A stretch of DNA of 64,000 nt from Acidaminococcus sp050873445 (GCF_050873445.1 NZ_JBNMIU010000003.1:1-64000), one strand, 5' to 3'; positions 10,534 through 18,869 are shown, numbered from the stretch's first letter. Numbers and translations: made by a program. Notes: generated by a model from the sequence alone, not told the origin.

Positions 10534-11940
10534 CTATTTCTTCAGTTCATCCGTAAGTTTTGCCAGCTGCCGTTCCAGATTGGCATCGTTTTTCTTATCA
10601 TCGGCAATCTTATCACAGGCATGGAGGACTGTGGTGTGATCCCGGCCGCCGAAACATTCTCCGATCCGGGGCAGGGACAGATCCGTCAGTTCCCGGGTCA
10701 GATACATGGCAATCTGCCGGGGATAGGCAATGGAGCGGGTGCGTTTTTTGGCTTTCAGGTCATCTACCCGGATCTTGTAACGGGCGGCTACCAGTTCCAT
10801 GATGGCATCTACCGTAATCACCTTGTCCACGGAGCTGCCCAGATCCAGATCTTTCAGGGCTTTCCGGGCCAGTTCCATGGTCACCGGCTGCTTGGCCAGG
10901 CTGGCATAGGCACTGACTTTCGTATAGGCGCCTTCCAGTTCACGGATGTTCGTTTTTACGTTGGTGGCGATGAGCTGGATGACTTCCAGGGGGAAATCGA
11001 TATGATCCTTTTCTGCCATGCTACGCAAAATGGCGCTGCGGGTTTCAAAATCCGGATGGTTGATTTCGATGATCAGTCCCTGCATGAAACGGCTGGTCAG
11101 CCGTTCTTCCAGGGTGTCCAGTTCCTTGGGCGGCCGGTCGCTGGAGATGATGATCTGCTTGTCCGCCTGTTTCAAGGCTTCGAAGGTATGGAAGAATTCT
11201 TCCTGGGTGGATTCCTTTTTCCGCAGAAACTGGATATCATCGATGAGAAGTACATCGATGTTCCGGTATTTGTTCCGGAAGGCTTCGTTGGTGTTGTGCT
11301 GGATGGCGCCAATCAGTTCATTGGTGAAGGTTTCGCTGGAGATGTACAGGATCTTCATTTCCGGATGATGGTCATGGATGTAGTTGCCGATGGCATTCAT
11401 CAGGTGGGTCTTGCCCAGGCCCGGATCGCTGTACAGGAACAGGGGATTGTAGCTTTTGGCCGGTGCGTTGGCCACGCCCATGGAGAAATTATAGGCTTCC
11501 TCGTTGGATTTGCCCCGGATGAAGTTGTCAAAGGTATATTTGGGAGACAGATGGGAGTCGAATTCCTGGACCGGTTTGGCGGCAGAAGATGGGGTGGGCA
11601 TCACGGGCGCTGCTGCAGCCGTGGCTGTTTCCGGCTGAGCCGGGACAGGGGGTTGTTCCGAAAACAGGTTCTGTTCCTCATTCGGCTGTCTGACCACATC
11701 CAGTTCGATCCTCATCGGTCCGCCGCAGATTTGGGACAAGCTTTCCTCCATGATCTGCAGAAAACTTTCCTGGATTTTTTCCTTGGTGAATTCATTGGGT
11801 ACGTCCAGTATCAGGGTATTGTTCGACAGGCTGCGGGGGCGGGTGGGGTTCAGCCAGATTTTCCAGCTGCCGCCTTCACTGCTGGCAGCCACGGCCGCCC
11901 GGACATCTGCCCAGATTTGGGCGAGCGATTTCGTTGTCAT
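10534..11940 (-). CDS. dnaA: Chromosomal replication initiator DnaA, full length
   Basis: A 468-residue AAA+ initiator. Residues 1-85 form domain I (LAQIWADVRAAV, SWKIWLNPTRP), which in other bacteria mediates self-assembly and helicase contact. Residues 86-130 are a Pro/Ala linker. Domain III has Walker A SDPGLGKTH (Lys177), Walker B DVLLIDDIQF and the sensor II segment NIRELEGA. Domain IV has the box-binding signature CFGGRDHTTVLHACDKI. The first Walker A glycine of the usual GGxGLGKT is Ser here. The ATG start gives the normal family length. It is followed by dnaN. Confidence 0.97.
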   Translation of the reverse strand: MTTKSLAQIWADVRAAVAASSEGGSWKIWLNPTRPRSLSNNTLILDVPNEFTKEKIQESFLQIMEESLSQICGGPMRIELDVVRQPNEEQNLFSEQPPVPAQPETATAAAAPVMPTPSSAAKPVQEFDSHLSPKYTFDNFIRGKSNEEAYNFSMGVANAPAKSYNPLFLYSDPGLGKTHLMNAIGNYIHDHHPEMKILYISSETFTNELIGAIQHNTNEAFRNKYRNIDVLLIDDIQFLRKKESTQEEFFHTFEALKQADKQIIISSDRPPKELDTLEERLTSRFMQGLIIEINHPDFETRSAILRSMAEKDHIDFPLEVIQLIATNVKTNIRELEGAYTKVSAYASLAKQPVTMELARKALKDLDLGSSVDKVITVDAIMELVAARYKIRVDDLKAKKRTRSIAYPRQIAMYLTRELTDLSLPRIGECFGGRDHTTVLHACDKIADDKKNDANLERQLAKLTDELKK

Positions 11941-12153
11941 GTTTCCAATCCATCCTTTATCCTTAAATTACGTACAATTATATCACGAAAAAGGGGCTGC
12001 CTGTGGAAAAACCTGTGGACAGTGTGGATAACTTATATAGAAGGAAGGCGTCAGAAGCTGATGTTTTCCCAGCTTACCGGTTATCCACAATTCACAGGTT
12101 ATACACAGATACTTATCCACAGGTGTGGATAAGTGAGGTGGAGAAGGAGAGTA
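11941..12153. promoter_or_regulatory. DnaA-box region 2 (upstream of full-length dnaA)
   Basis: Perfect boxes lie at 12023-12031, 12081-12089, 12113-12121 and 12124-12132; a near match is at 12099-12107. The last two form TTATCCACAGGTGTGGATAA, an inverted pair with a 2-nt spacer that recurs at two other sites. An AT-rich run lies at 11955-11990. The region must contain the dnaA promoter, so autoregulation by DnaA is likely. Confidence 0.8.
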
Positions 12154-12777
12154 TCACCGGTTGAACAGCCGATCCCAGAAGCTCCGGTTTTTCAGGCGCC
12201 GGGTCTCTTCTTCTGCGGTTTTGGCCCTCTTTTCCAGTTCTTCTACTCTGGTCTGGGCCGCCTGCAGATTTTCGGCAGCGCTTTCTTTGGCAGCAGTGAG
12301 GGCGCCGATCTGTTGTTCTTTCAGCCGCAGCAGGGCTTCCTGCTGATTGGATTTTTCCTGGGCGGCATCTCGGGCTTTGGCCAGATCCTGGAGCTGGAGT
12401 TCCTTCTGTTCAGCCTGGGCTTTGTATTCCAGGTACTGGACTTTTTCGTTGGTCAGCAGTTTCGTGGTGTTCATTTCGGTGATGAGCTTTTGCTGCACTT
12501 TACCCAGCTGATCCTGGACCGTGTTCATCTGGATCAGCAGCATCTTGTTTTCGTGGCGCAGTTGTTCCAGTTCCTCATCCTTATTCTGCTCATAGACGAT
12601 GACCGGATTTTCCGACCGTTTGCCGTCCAGGAAGCGGACGGCTTCATCATCCAGCATCAGGAACCGGTTCTGTTTGACCAGATGGCCTTCCAGTTCATCC
12701 TCATACCGTTTGATCTGTTTCCGGATGGCTTCGTAGGAAACTCCTTTTTGTTTTGCATAGTCTTTGATGGTGATCAT
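12154..12777 (-). CDS. HTH and coiled-coil protein between the two dnaA genes
   Basis: A 207-residue protein. The first ~50 residues (ITIKDYAKQKGVSYEAIRKQ, then LVKQNRFLMLDDEAVRFLDG) look like a MerR/excisionase-type winged helix-turn-helix. Residues ~65-195 are a long, Glu/Gln/Lys-rich coiled coil without Pro or Gly. The tail is short and aromatic, SFWDRLFNR. This layout resembles DUF536-type proteins next to plasmid replication genes, from recall only. The ATG at 12777 has GAGGGG upstream. It has box-rich DNA on both sides and reads in the same direction as both dnaA genes. A role in origin organisation or control is inferred from position. Confidence 0.75.
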   Translation of the reverse strand: MITIKDYAKQKGVSYEAIRKQIKRYEDELEGHLVKQNRFLMLDDEAVRFLDGKRSENPVIVYEQNKDEELEQLRHENKMLLIQMNTVQDQLGKVQQKLITEMNTTKLLTNEKVQYLEYKAQAEQKELQLQDLAKARDAAQEKSNQQEALLRLKEQQIGALTAAKESAAENLQAAQTRVEELEKRAKTAEEETRRLKNRSFWDRLFNR

Positions 12778-13449
12778 GTGTCATACCCCTCGATTAGAAA
12801 AATTATTTGAAACAGATTATCCAACTGGCGTCCGGCAATGGTTGGACAAGGTTGCTCCGGCTCTGCTTCAACGGTTGTATGACAGTAGTATACCACATCC
12901 GGCTGTCCTGTGCATAAGTTTTATGCACAGAGGGGATGAAGCAAGCAGGAAAGCCAATGCAGCGGTTTTCCACAGGCAGTGCGGTTATCCACCAAAAGTT
13001 ATCCACAACTGTGGATAAGGTTGGGGATAAGGGCATGGAGACAGGGTTTGGATGTTTGGGAGCATGTGGATAAGTTGGGTTGTGTGAGAACAAGGGCCAT
13101 GAACTCGGAATTGAAGAAAATCAGCTGCTGCTGGAAGCCTTCTCATGTGGACATGTGGATAACCTTGGGGATAAATGGCCGGAACATGGCTCTAGAAGCC
13201 TTTTTAGGGTTTTCCACAGCTTTCAGGGTTTTCCACCGGAAGTTATCCACAGGTGTGGATAACGATGTGGATAATCCCATTCCATGGGGCTTTTCGGGGA
13301 GTAGAAATCGTCGGGACCCTGTGGAAAACGATTTCCCGTTTTTTGCTGTGAAAATCAAAACTGTTTCGAGAACAGGGACATCCATTACAGGAGAATAAAA
13401 AATACGTGTAAAAAATAACCGTGAATGTCGCGATTTGCAACATCCACGG
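12778..13449. promoter_or_regulatory. DnaA-box region 3, the densest (candidate oriC)
   Basis: This 672-nt gap has no convincing gene. Seven perfect DnaA boxes lie at 12999-13007, 13010-13018, 13065-13073, 13154-13162, 13243-13251, 13254-13262 and 13266-13274. Two head-to-head pairs have 2-nt spacers (12999-13018 and 13243-13262). Many further near matches of the TTTTCCACA type are interspersed. An AT-rich tract at 13391-13420 beyond the last box is a possible unwinding site. Confidence 0.82.
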
Positions 13450-13452
13450 TCA
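13411..13452 (-). terminator. Terminator of the short dnaA
   Basis: In the leftward direction ACCGTGGATGT pairs imperfectly with ACATTCACGGT around an 11-nt loop and is followed by TTATTTTTTAC. It overlaps the stop codon region of the gene at 13450. Confidence 0.6.
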
Positions 13453-14610
13453 TTTGCGCAATTCCAGAATCAAAGCTTCGATTTCTTTGTTCAGTTCCGG
13501 GTCCTTTTCCCGTTCCCGCTGGATTTTTTCACAGGCGTGGATCACAGTACTGTGGTCCCGGCCACCGAAACATTCCCCGATTTTCTTCAGGGAGAGCCCT
13601 GCCATTTCCTTGGTCAGGTAGATGGCAATCTGCCTGGGCACAGCCACCCGTTTGGTCCGTTTCTTTTCGCTGAGTTCCGACAGGTGCAGCCGGAAGTGGT
13701 CCGCTACTACCTGCTGGATGGTTTCCACGGTGATGAAGCGGGGTGTTTCCATCAGGTTCAGTTCCTTCAGGGTGCTGCGGCACAGTTCCAGGGTGATGGG
13801 TTTCCGGGTCAGACTTGCATAAGCGCAGACTCTGTTATAGGCTCCTTCCAATTCACGGATATTGCTGGTAACGCTGCTGGCAATGAGTAGGATGACGTCC
13901 CGGGGAAATGGTACTTTGTCTGTATGAGCCTTGTTCTGAAGAATGGCCATCCGGGTCTCCAGATCCGGATGCTGGATATCAGCCGTCAGGCCGGAATTGA
14001 ACCGGCTGATCATCCGTTCCTCCAAGGTATCCAGCTCTGCCGGGGGCCGGTCGCTGGAGATGATGATCTGCTTGTTGGCCTTTTCCAGGGTGTTGAAGGT
14101 ATGGAAGAATTCCTCCTGGGTGGATTCCTTGTTTCGCAGGAATTGGATGTCATCGATGAGCAGCACGTCGATATTGCGGTATTTTTCCCGGAAGGCTTCC
14201 AGCCGGTTGTGTTCCACACTTTCAATCAGCTCGTTGGTGAAGGTCTCACTGGAAATGTAAAGGATCTTCATAGCTGGGTGGGCAGCCAGGATCTGGTTCC
14301 CGATGGCGTTCATCAGATGGGTCTTGCCCAGGCCGGAATTGCTGAACAGGAAGAACGGGTTGTAGGCATTGGCCGGGTTGTTGGCTACAGCCATGGCTGC
14401 CGCTTTGGCAAACCGGTTGGAGTTGCCCACCACGAAATTGTCGAACGTATAATGAGGAGACAGATTGGTACGGAAAGGATGGGGCGGCTGGGGCTTTTCA
14501 GGCTGTTTCAGGGCCGTTTCCTGAGCTTTTGCAGGATGGGTATCCTCTGCGCCGACAGCGGCTCCGGAATCGGCGAACAGGTCCATTTCCACCAGTTTCT
14601 TGCGGGCCAT
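13450..14610 (-). CDS. Second DnaA initiator, lacking domain I
   Basis: A 386-residue DnaA paralogue. Only about 50 residues precede TFDNF, against about 135 in the full-length protein, so domain I is absent; the head is a short linker rich in Ala, Pro and Gln. The AAA+ core is complete: Walker A SNSGLGKTHLM (Lys96), DVLLIDDIQF, SSDRPPAELDTLEERM and NIRELEGA. Domain IV keeps CFGGRDHSTVIHACEKI. It can be expected to bind ATP and DnaA boxes but not to contact helicase through domain I. The ATG at 14610 is chosen for AAAGGAGG 7 nt upstream; the in-frame start at 14634 adds eight residues and no domain. No frameshift or stop suggests decay. Confidence 0.95.
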   Translation of the reverse strand: MARKKLVEMDLFADSGAAVGAEDTHPAKAQETALKQPEKPQPPHPFRTNLSPHYTFDNFVVGNSNRFAKAAAMAVANNPANAYNPFFLFSNSGLGKTHLMNAIGNQILAAHPAMKILYISSETFTNELIESVEHNRLEAFREKYRNIDVLLIDDIQFLRNKESTQEEFFHTFNTLEKANKQIIISSDRPPAELDTLEERMISRFNSGLTADIQHPDLETRMAILQNKAHTDKVPFPRDVILLIASSVTSNIRELEGAYNRVCAYASLTRKPITLELCRSTLKELNLMETPRFITVETIQQVVADHFRLHLSELSEKKRTKRVAVPRQIAIYLTKEMAGLSLKKIGECFGGRDHSTVIHACEKIQREREKDPELNKEIEALILELRK

Positions 14611-14917
14611 GGCAGGGCCTCCTTTCCCTTTCATAATGGTTCCATTATATCATACAGGATGAAAGTGTGGATAACTTCCGTTGCTGGAAGCTTCAAACAG
14701 GCTTCCGGCGGGAAAACAGGGGTTTTCCACAGGGAAGGCAGTTTTCCACAGAAAGTTATCCACAGGTGTGGATAACTCTGGGGAAAAGTCCGTGGATACA
14801 GGGCTGGCGGGATTTTCTCGAACGTGCGTTCTGTGGAAAACCCTGTGGTTGCGAGGAGGGGAAGAATTTCTTATAATGGAACCACTTGCAGCACGAAAAA
14901 TCAAAGGAGGGACATCC
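14611..14917. promoter_or_regulatory. DnaA-box region 4, at the gene-direction switch
   Basis: Perfect boxes lie at 14666-14674, 14756-14764 and 14767-14775. The last two form the 20-nt head-to-head pair also found at 12113 and 13243. Several TTTTCCACA-type near matches surround them. Genes to the left read leftward and those to the right rightward, so promoters for the short dnaA and the C26 gene must both lie here. Confidence 0.78.
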
Positions 14918-15658
14918 ATGTCCAAATTGCGCATTGCCATTACGGCTGATACTTATTCCCATGCCTCCGATGTGACCAACCATGTGAAGGCTCCCTTTGC
15001 TCCCCGGGGGTTGGTGGAGGTCATTGCCAAACTGGGAGCCATCCCGGTGATCCTGCCCGATGTGCAGGGCGTAAAAGGGGAGGATTATGTGGATCTGTTT
15101 GATGGACTGATCATCCCCGGCGGCCCGGATGTGGACCCTACTCTGTTTGGGGAGGAACCCCGGTGGAAGGTGGGGGGCGCCAACTACAAGCGGGATGTGT
15201 TCGAACTGGAACTGTTCAAGGCCTTTTATGAGGCAGGCAAACCCATTTTTGGCATTTGCCGGGGCTGCCAGCTGATTAACATCGCCCTGGGCGGCAATGT
15301 GTACCAGGACCTTCAGAGCGAAAATCCCCAGTGCACCATCCGCCATTCTCAGGGAGCGGACGGCCGGTATCCCACCCATCATGTGACCCTGACCCCGGGC
15401 AGCAGTCTGTATGGTACCCTGGGTGCGTCAGCTTATGTGAATTCCCGGCACCACCAGGCCATCCGCAGAATCGCCGAGGCACTGGAAGTGACGGCCGTAG
15501 CGCCGGACGGGGTGCAGGAAAGCGTGGAGAGCCATGATCATGAGCAGGTGGTGGCCGTCCAGTGGCATCCGGAAAATATGTGGCAGGAACATCCGGAAAT
15601 GGAAAAACTGTTCGCCGACTTTTTGAAACGGGTACAGAAATTCCGCAAAAATAAATAA
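14918..15658 (+). CDS. Class I glutamine amidotransferase-like hydrolase (peptidase C26)
   Basis: A 246-residue cytosolic protein of the gamma-glutamyl-gamma-aminobutyrate hydrolase (PuuD-like) family, which cleaves gamma-glutamyl amide bonds. The nucleophile elbow is FGICRGCQLINIALGG; the His-Glu pair of the triad is in VQWHPENMW; GLIIPGGPDVDP and HHQAI are also typical. The substrate is unknown. The ATG at 14918 follows AAAGGAGGG at good spacing; the in-frame ATG at 14874 is rejected for lack of such a site. It is the first rightward gene after the origin. Confidence 0.88.
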   Translation: MSKLRIAITADTYSHASDVTNHVKAPFAPRGLVEVIAKLGAIPVILPDVQGVKGEDYVDLFDGLIIPGGPDVDPTLFGEEPRWKVGGANYKRDVFELELFKAFYEAGKPIFGICRGCQLINIALGGNVYQDLQSENPQCTIRHSQGADGRYPTHHVTLTPGSSLYGTLGASAYVNSRHHQAIRRIAEALEVTAVAPDGVQESVESHDHEQVVAVQWHPENMWQEHPEMEKLFADFLKRVQKFRKNK

Positions 15659-15660
15659 AA

Positions 15661-15690
15661 AAGGGGTGTGAAAATGTTTTTTCACACCCC
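15661..15690 (-). terminator. Hairpin terminator of the GTGTGAA family
   Basis: GGGGTGTGAAAA pairs with TTTTCACACCCC. A run of seven T follows in the leftward direction, so it can end transcription of the EAL gene at 15776; it also lies directly after the C26 stop. Confidence 0.65.
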
Positions 15691-15724
15691 GTCACTGGTG
15701 ACTGGCTGATGTCGGTAAAAATAT

Positions 15725-15760
15725 AGGGAGCTGTGAAGGATGGATTCACAGCTCCCTTTT
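15725..15760. terminator. Second hairpin between convergent genes
   Basis: AGGGAGCTGTGAA pairs with TTCACAGCTCCCT, followed by TTTT on the rightward strand. With the hairpin at 15661 it separates the convergent C26 and EAL genes. Confidence 0.65.
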
Positions 15761-15775
15761 CAGTATATTGAAGGC

Positions 15776-17824
15776 TTACAGTTTACGGCTTGTTTCCTGT
15801 TTTTCCTGGTCGACGGTGACGTTGTAGAGTTCGCCCTGGCACAGGTACTGGCCATTGGCTTCGGCAAGCTTTCTGATACACAGCCGGAAATACTGGCTTC
15901 CGTATCCATAGATCATGGAACTTTTCCTGGACGAGGCCGTGGACTGGTCCAGGAATGCACGGACTTTGTCCCATTGGGGGAAATTGGCCGCGTGGAGCTG
16001 CCGGGTTTCGGTCATCGACTTCCAGATTCCCATGGACTGGAGGGATTTTTCGTGGGCCTCATTGACATACAGCAGGGTTATGGATTCACCGTTGTACGTG
16101 AATAGGGAAATGGGGATATCCGTCAGCACATTGACCAGTCCGGCCTTATCGAACAGAGGAGTTTCCAGAGGGTTTTCCGTCAGGATTCCCCTGCTTTGCA
16201 GATGGCAGAGCAGGGCTTCATAGGGCAGGGGCTTGCTGTAGTAATAGCCCTGGATCTTTTCACAGTTGATTTTCTTCAGAAAGGCCACCTGTTCTTCAGT
16301 CTCTACTCCTTCGGCCAGGGTGTGGATGCCCAGTGTCTTGGCCATGAGCACGATGGAGGTGATGATCTTCTTGCCTTTTTCATTCAGGTCCTGCCAGAAT
16401 CCCCTGTCGATCTTCAGTTCATCGAAATGGTAACTGTGGAGGATGTTCAAAGAGGAGTAGGCACTGCCGAAATCGTCCAGCCACAGCTGGTAATTGACCT
16501 GATGGAATTTTTCCAGGATTTTCCGGAACGCATAGGAGTCGTGGATCAGGGCGCTTTCGGTGATCTCGATGCAGAGAGACTTCCGCTGGAGCTGGTATTT
16601 CCGGATGGTTTCCTCCACCAGTTGATAGGGATCGGACAGGATGAAATCCAGCCGGGAAAAATTGCAGGAAATGGGAATCAGGGGCTGGTGTTTCAGTTGC
16701 CGTTCCTGAAGGCGGCGGCCGGCCTGATCCAGGACATAAGCATCCAGTTTATGGATGAGCCGGCTCTCCTCCAGGATGGGGATGAAACTGTCAGGGGGAA
16801 TCATCCCCTTTTCCGGATCGATCCATCGGGCCAGGGCCTCCAGGCCGCAGAGCCTGCCGGAGAGGGTGCGGACTACGGGCTGGAAGTATGCCTGGATCTG
16901 GCCTCCATCCAGGGCTTTTTGGAAGTTTTCCAGCACAAAGGAGCGGAGCTGCTGTTTTTTTGCCAGCTCGGTGGAATAAAAGGCATAGGAACTGCTGGCA
17001 TCTTTTTTGACGGAATTGCAGGCCATCTGGGCCATGTCGAAGGCATGGAATATATCCTGGATGGCTTGGCCTTTCCGGGGATGGTAGATACCGGCCTTCA
17101 GGGTGATGTTGGGGTTGTCGATGGCCCGGTCCACAGTCTGGATGACCTGGGTCAGGGTGGAAAGCAGATTGCCGGAAGGGGCCAGCAGGGCAAAACTGTC
17201 CCCGCTGATTTGCGCCATGAGCTGATTGGGGTAGAAAGCCTGCAGGGTGCGGGCTACGAAACGCAGCAGCCGGTCTCCGGCAGGAATGCCGTGGGTTACG
17301 TTATAGATATTGAAATTGGTGATGTTCAGATAGACGGGAGTAAAGTCGGACTGGGAACTGCCGGCACAGCGCAGGACGGCTTTGTTCCTGGCCTCCTGGT
17401 AGAAGGCATGGAGCCCCATCAGGCCGGTGACAGGATTCTGCTTCATGGCAGAGTGATCCTGCAGGCTGCTGGTCAGGGAGAGGACCCATATCATCCCTAC
17501 CTGCGGAAAGGCAATTTTCCGCAGGGAACCTTCCAGACGGCGGGAAAGGTTTTTTGCTGTGCGGATACGGAACGAGATGTACTGAGAGCCGTGGGGGCGG
17601 GCCAGCCAGGTCAGGGGTTTGTAATCCACTGGGTCCACCAGGGGCTGGAACCGGCCGTTGGCCAGTTTCTGGAGATCTTCCATATGGGCGCACTGGAAGA
17701 TTTCCAGCAGGGTCCGGTTGGCGAACAGGAGGGTTTCCTCTTTATCGTCCCGGATGAGGCAGATACCTTCCGGAAGAGCATCGTAAAACGTATGGAATTG
17801 CTGCAGAATCTCTTTTTGCTTCAA
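15776..17824 (-). CDS. PAS-GGDEF(degenerate)-EAL-PAS cyclic-di-GMP protein
   Basis: A 682-residue soluble protein. Residues 1-110 look like a PAS sensor. A GGDEF-like domain follows, but the active-site loop reads SGDSF, so cyclase activity is unlikely. The EAL domain (about 295-545) keeps key residues: GLEALARW, CIEITES, WLDDFGSAYSSLNIL, ELKIDRGF, AEGVETEEQ and IQGYYYSKPLP, so cyclic-di-GMP phosphodiesterase activity is plausible. A C-terminal PAS-like segment (TLLYVNEAHEKSL) ends the protein. The start is TTG at 17824 after GAAGGGGG; no ATG is nearby. A hexanucleotide repeat lies ~105 bp upstream. Confidence 0.88.
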   Translation of the reverse strand: MKQKEILQQFHTFYDALPEGICLIRDDKEETLLFANRTLLEIFQCAHMEDLQKLANGRFQPLVDPVDYKPLTWLARPHGSQYISFRIRTAKNLSRRLEGSLRKIAFPQVGMIWVLSLTSSLQDHSAMKQNPVTGLMGLHAFYQEARNKAVLRCAGSSQSDFTPVYLNITNFNIYNVTHGIPAGDRLLRFVARTLQAFYPNQLMAQISGDSFALLAPSGNLLSTLTQVIQTVDRAIDNPNITLKAGIYHPRKGQAIQDIFHAFDMAQMACNSVKKDASSSYAFYSTELAKKQQLRSFVLENFQKALDGGQIQAYFQPVVRTLSGRLCGLEALARWIDPEKGMIPPDSFIPILEESRLIHKLDAYVLDQAGRRLQERQLKHQPLIPISCNFSRLDFILSDPYQLVEETIRKYQLQRKSLCIEITESALIHDSYAFRKILEKFHQVNYQLWLDDFGSAYSSLNILHSYHFDELKIDRGFWQDLNEKGKKIITSIVLMAKTLGIHTLAEGVETEEQVAFLKKINCEKIQGYYYSKPLPYEALLCHLQSRGILTENPLETPLFDKAGLVNVLTDIPISLFTYNGESITLLYVNEAHEKSLQSMGIWKSMTETRQLHAANFPQWDKVRAFLDQSTASSRKSSMIYGYGSQYFRLCIRKLAEANGQYLCQGELYNVTVDQEKQETSRKL

Positions 17825-17927
17825 GGTGGCCCCCTTCTTCCGTCAAGTTCCCAAATCTCTCCAAATATACAAAAAATATACAAATATATGAAACAGCAGA
17901 ATAAATATATTCTTATTATATCAGATT

Positions 17928-18001
17928 AAAACAAAAACAAAAACAAAAACAAAAACAAAAACAAAAACAAAAACAAAAACAAAAACAAAAACAAAAACAA
18001 C
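17928..18001. repeat. AAAAAC hexanucleotide tandem repeat
   Basis: Eleven uninterrupted copies of AAAAAC lie at 17933-17998, with partial units on both sides. The array lies between the divergent EAL gene (start 17824) and the tRNA-Gly promoter (-35 at 18047). Such repeats are prone to slipped-strand changes, so the spacing to either promoter may vary between cells. Confidence 0.95.
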
Positions 18002-18046
18002 AGGGACTATACAAGGGTTGTTTTAAAGTTGTTTGGGAAGAAGAAC

Positions 18047-18075
18047 TTTACAGAGAAAAGAAAATCTGGTATAAT
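18047..18075 (+). promoter_or_regulatory. Sigma-70-type promoter for tRNA-Gly
   Basis: TTTACA at 18047-18052 and TATAAT at 18070-18075 are separated by 17 bp and end 14 nt before the tRNA. Confidence 0.75.
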
Positions 18076-18089
18076 ACACTTTATCTGAT

Positions 18090-18163
18090 GCGGGCATAGT
18101 TCATTGGTAGAATGAAAGCTTCCCAAGCTTTAGAGGTGGGTTCGATTCCCATTGCCCGCTCCA
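18090..18163 (+). tRNA. tRNA-Gly (anticodon CCC)
   Basis: The acceptor stem GCGGGCA/TGCCCGC, a D arm with TTGGTAGA, the anticodon stem AAAGC/GCTTT around loop TTCCCAA, the T loop GGTTCGATTCC and an encoded CCA end are all visible. The anticodon is CCC, which reads GGG. Confidence 0.96.
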
Positions 18164-18176
18164 CATAAGAAGAGCA

Positions 18177-18200
18177 GGACTGCGAAGGCAGTCCTTTTTT
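18177..18200 (+). terminator. tRNA-Gly terminator
   Basis: GGACTGC and GCAGTCC form a stem around GAAG and are followed by six T. Confidence 0.9.
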
Positions 18201-18284
18201 GTTGCCTATTTTGTCCCTTTTTATGGTATAATTATTCTTTATAAAAATAATATTGTTTATTCTGGTTTGAATTGGGAGGAAAAC

Positions 18285-18869
18285 ATGGCGGAATACAACT
18301 TACTGCAGAAAAAAATCCTGGCTGACGGCACCATCAAAAGCGGCGATGTGCTGAAGGTGGACAGCTTTTTGAACCACCAGATTGATGTGCCTTTCATCAG
18401 CAAGCTGGGTAAGGAATTCTATGAACTGTTCAAGGATCGGCCCATCAACAAGATCCTGACCATCGAGGCATCCGGAATCGGCATCGCCTGCCTGACAGCC
18501 GTTCATTTCCGGGTTCCTGTGCTGTTTGCCAAGAAGAGCGCCGGCAGCAACATGGACAAAGAAGTGTACAGCACCGAGATTAAATCCTTCACCCATAACA
18601 AGGTGAACCATGTCATCGTTTCCAAGAAGTACCTGAATGCCGGCGACCACGTGCTGATCATCGATGACTTCCTGGCCAACGGCTGCGCCGTAGAAGGCCT
18701 GACTGACCTGGTGCACCAGGCCGGCGCCGAAGTAGAAGGCGTGGGGATCGCCATTGAAAAAGGTTTCCAGGGCGGCGGAGATGCCCTGCGGAAAAAAGGC
18801 TATGACGTAAAGAGCCTGGCCATTATCGAAAAGATGGATGCTGCCACCGGCACCATCGTATTCCGCTAA
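18285..18869 (+). CDS. xpt: Xanthine phosphoribosyltransferase
   Basis: Converts xanthine and PRPP to XMP in purine salvage. The 194-residue protein has the PRPP-binding motif HVLIIDDFLANGCA near residue 125 and other Xpt features (LNHQIDVPF, TIEASGIGIA, FAKKSAG). The ATG at 18285 follows GGGAGG; an upstream in-frame start lacks a site. A TATAAT at 18227 probably marks the promoter. No purine riboswitch fits the short leader, unlike the Bacillus xpt-pbuX operon. It is followed 10 nt later by the permease gene. Confidence 0.95.
   Translation: MAEYNLLQKKILADGTIKSGDVLKVDSFLNHQIDVPFISKLGKEFYELFKDRPINKILTIEASGIGIACLTAVHFRVPVLFAKKSAGSNMDKEVYSTEIKSFTHNKVNHVIVSKKYLNAGDHVLIIDDFLANGCAVEGLTDLVHQAGAEVEGVGIAIEKGFQGGGDALRKKGYDVKSLAIIEKMDAATGTIVFR

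Noticed and set aside
12979..13398. Short open frames across the DnaA-box gap
   Set aside because: They run through box repeats, lack ribosome sites and have no protein-like composition.
13450..14610. The second dnaA as a pseudogene or Hda-type regulator
   Set aside because: The frame is intact and, unlike Hda, domain IV with its DNA-binding signature is complete.
17928..18001. CRISPR array
   Set aside because: The array is an uninterrupted 6-bp repeat with no spacers; the 20-bp array at 26831 is also degenerate and has no spacers. No cas genes are present.
18200..18284. Possible purine riboswitch ahead of xpt
   Set aside because: The leader is only about 50 nt from the likely promoter and lacks the conserved aptamer core.
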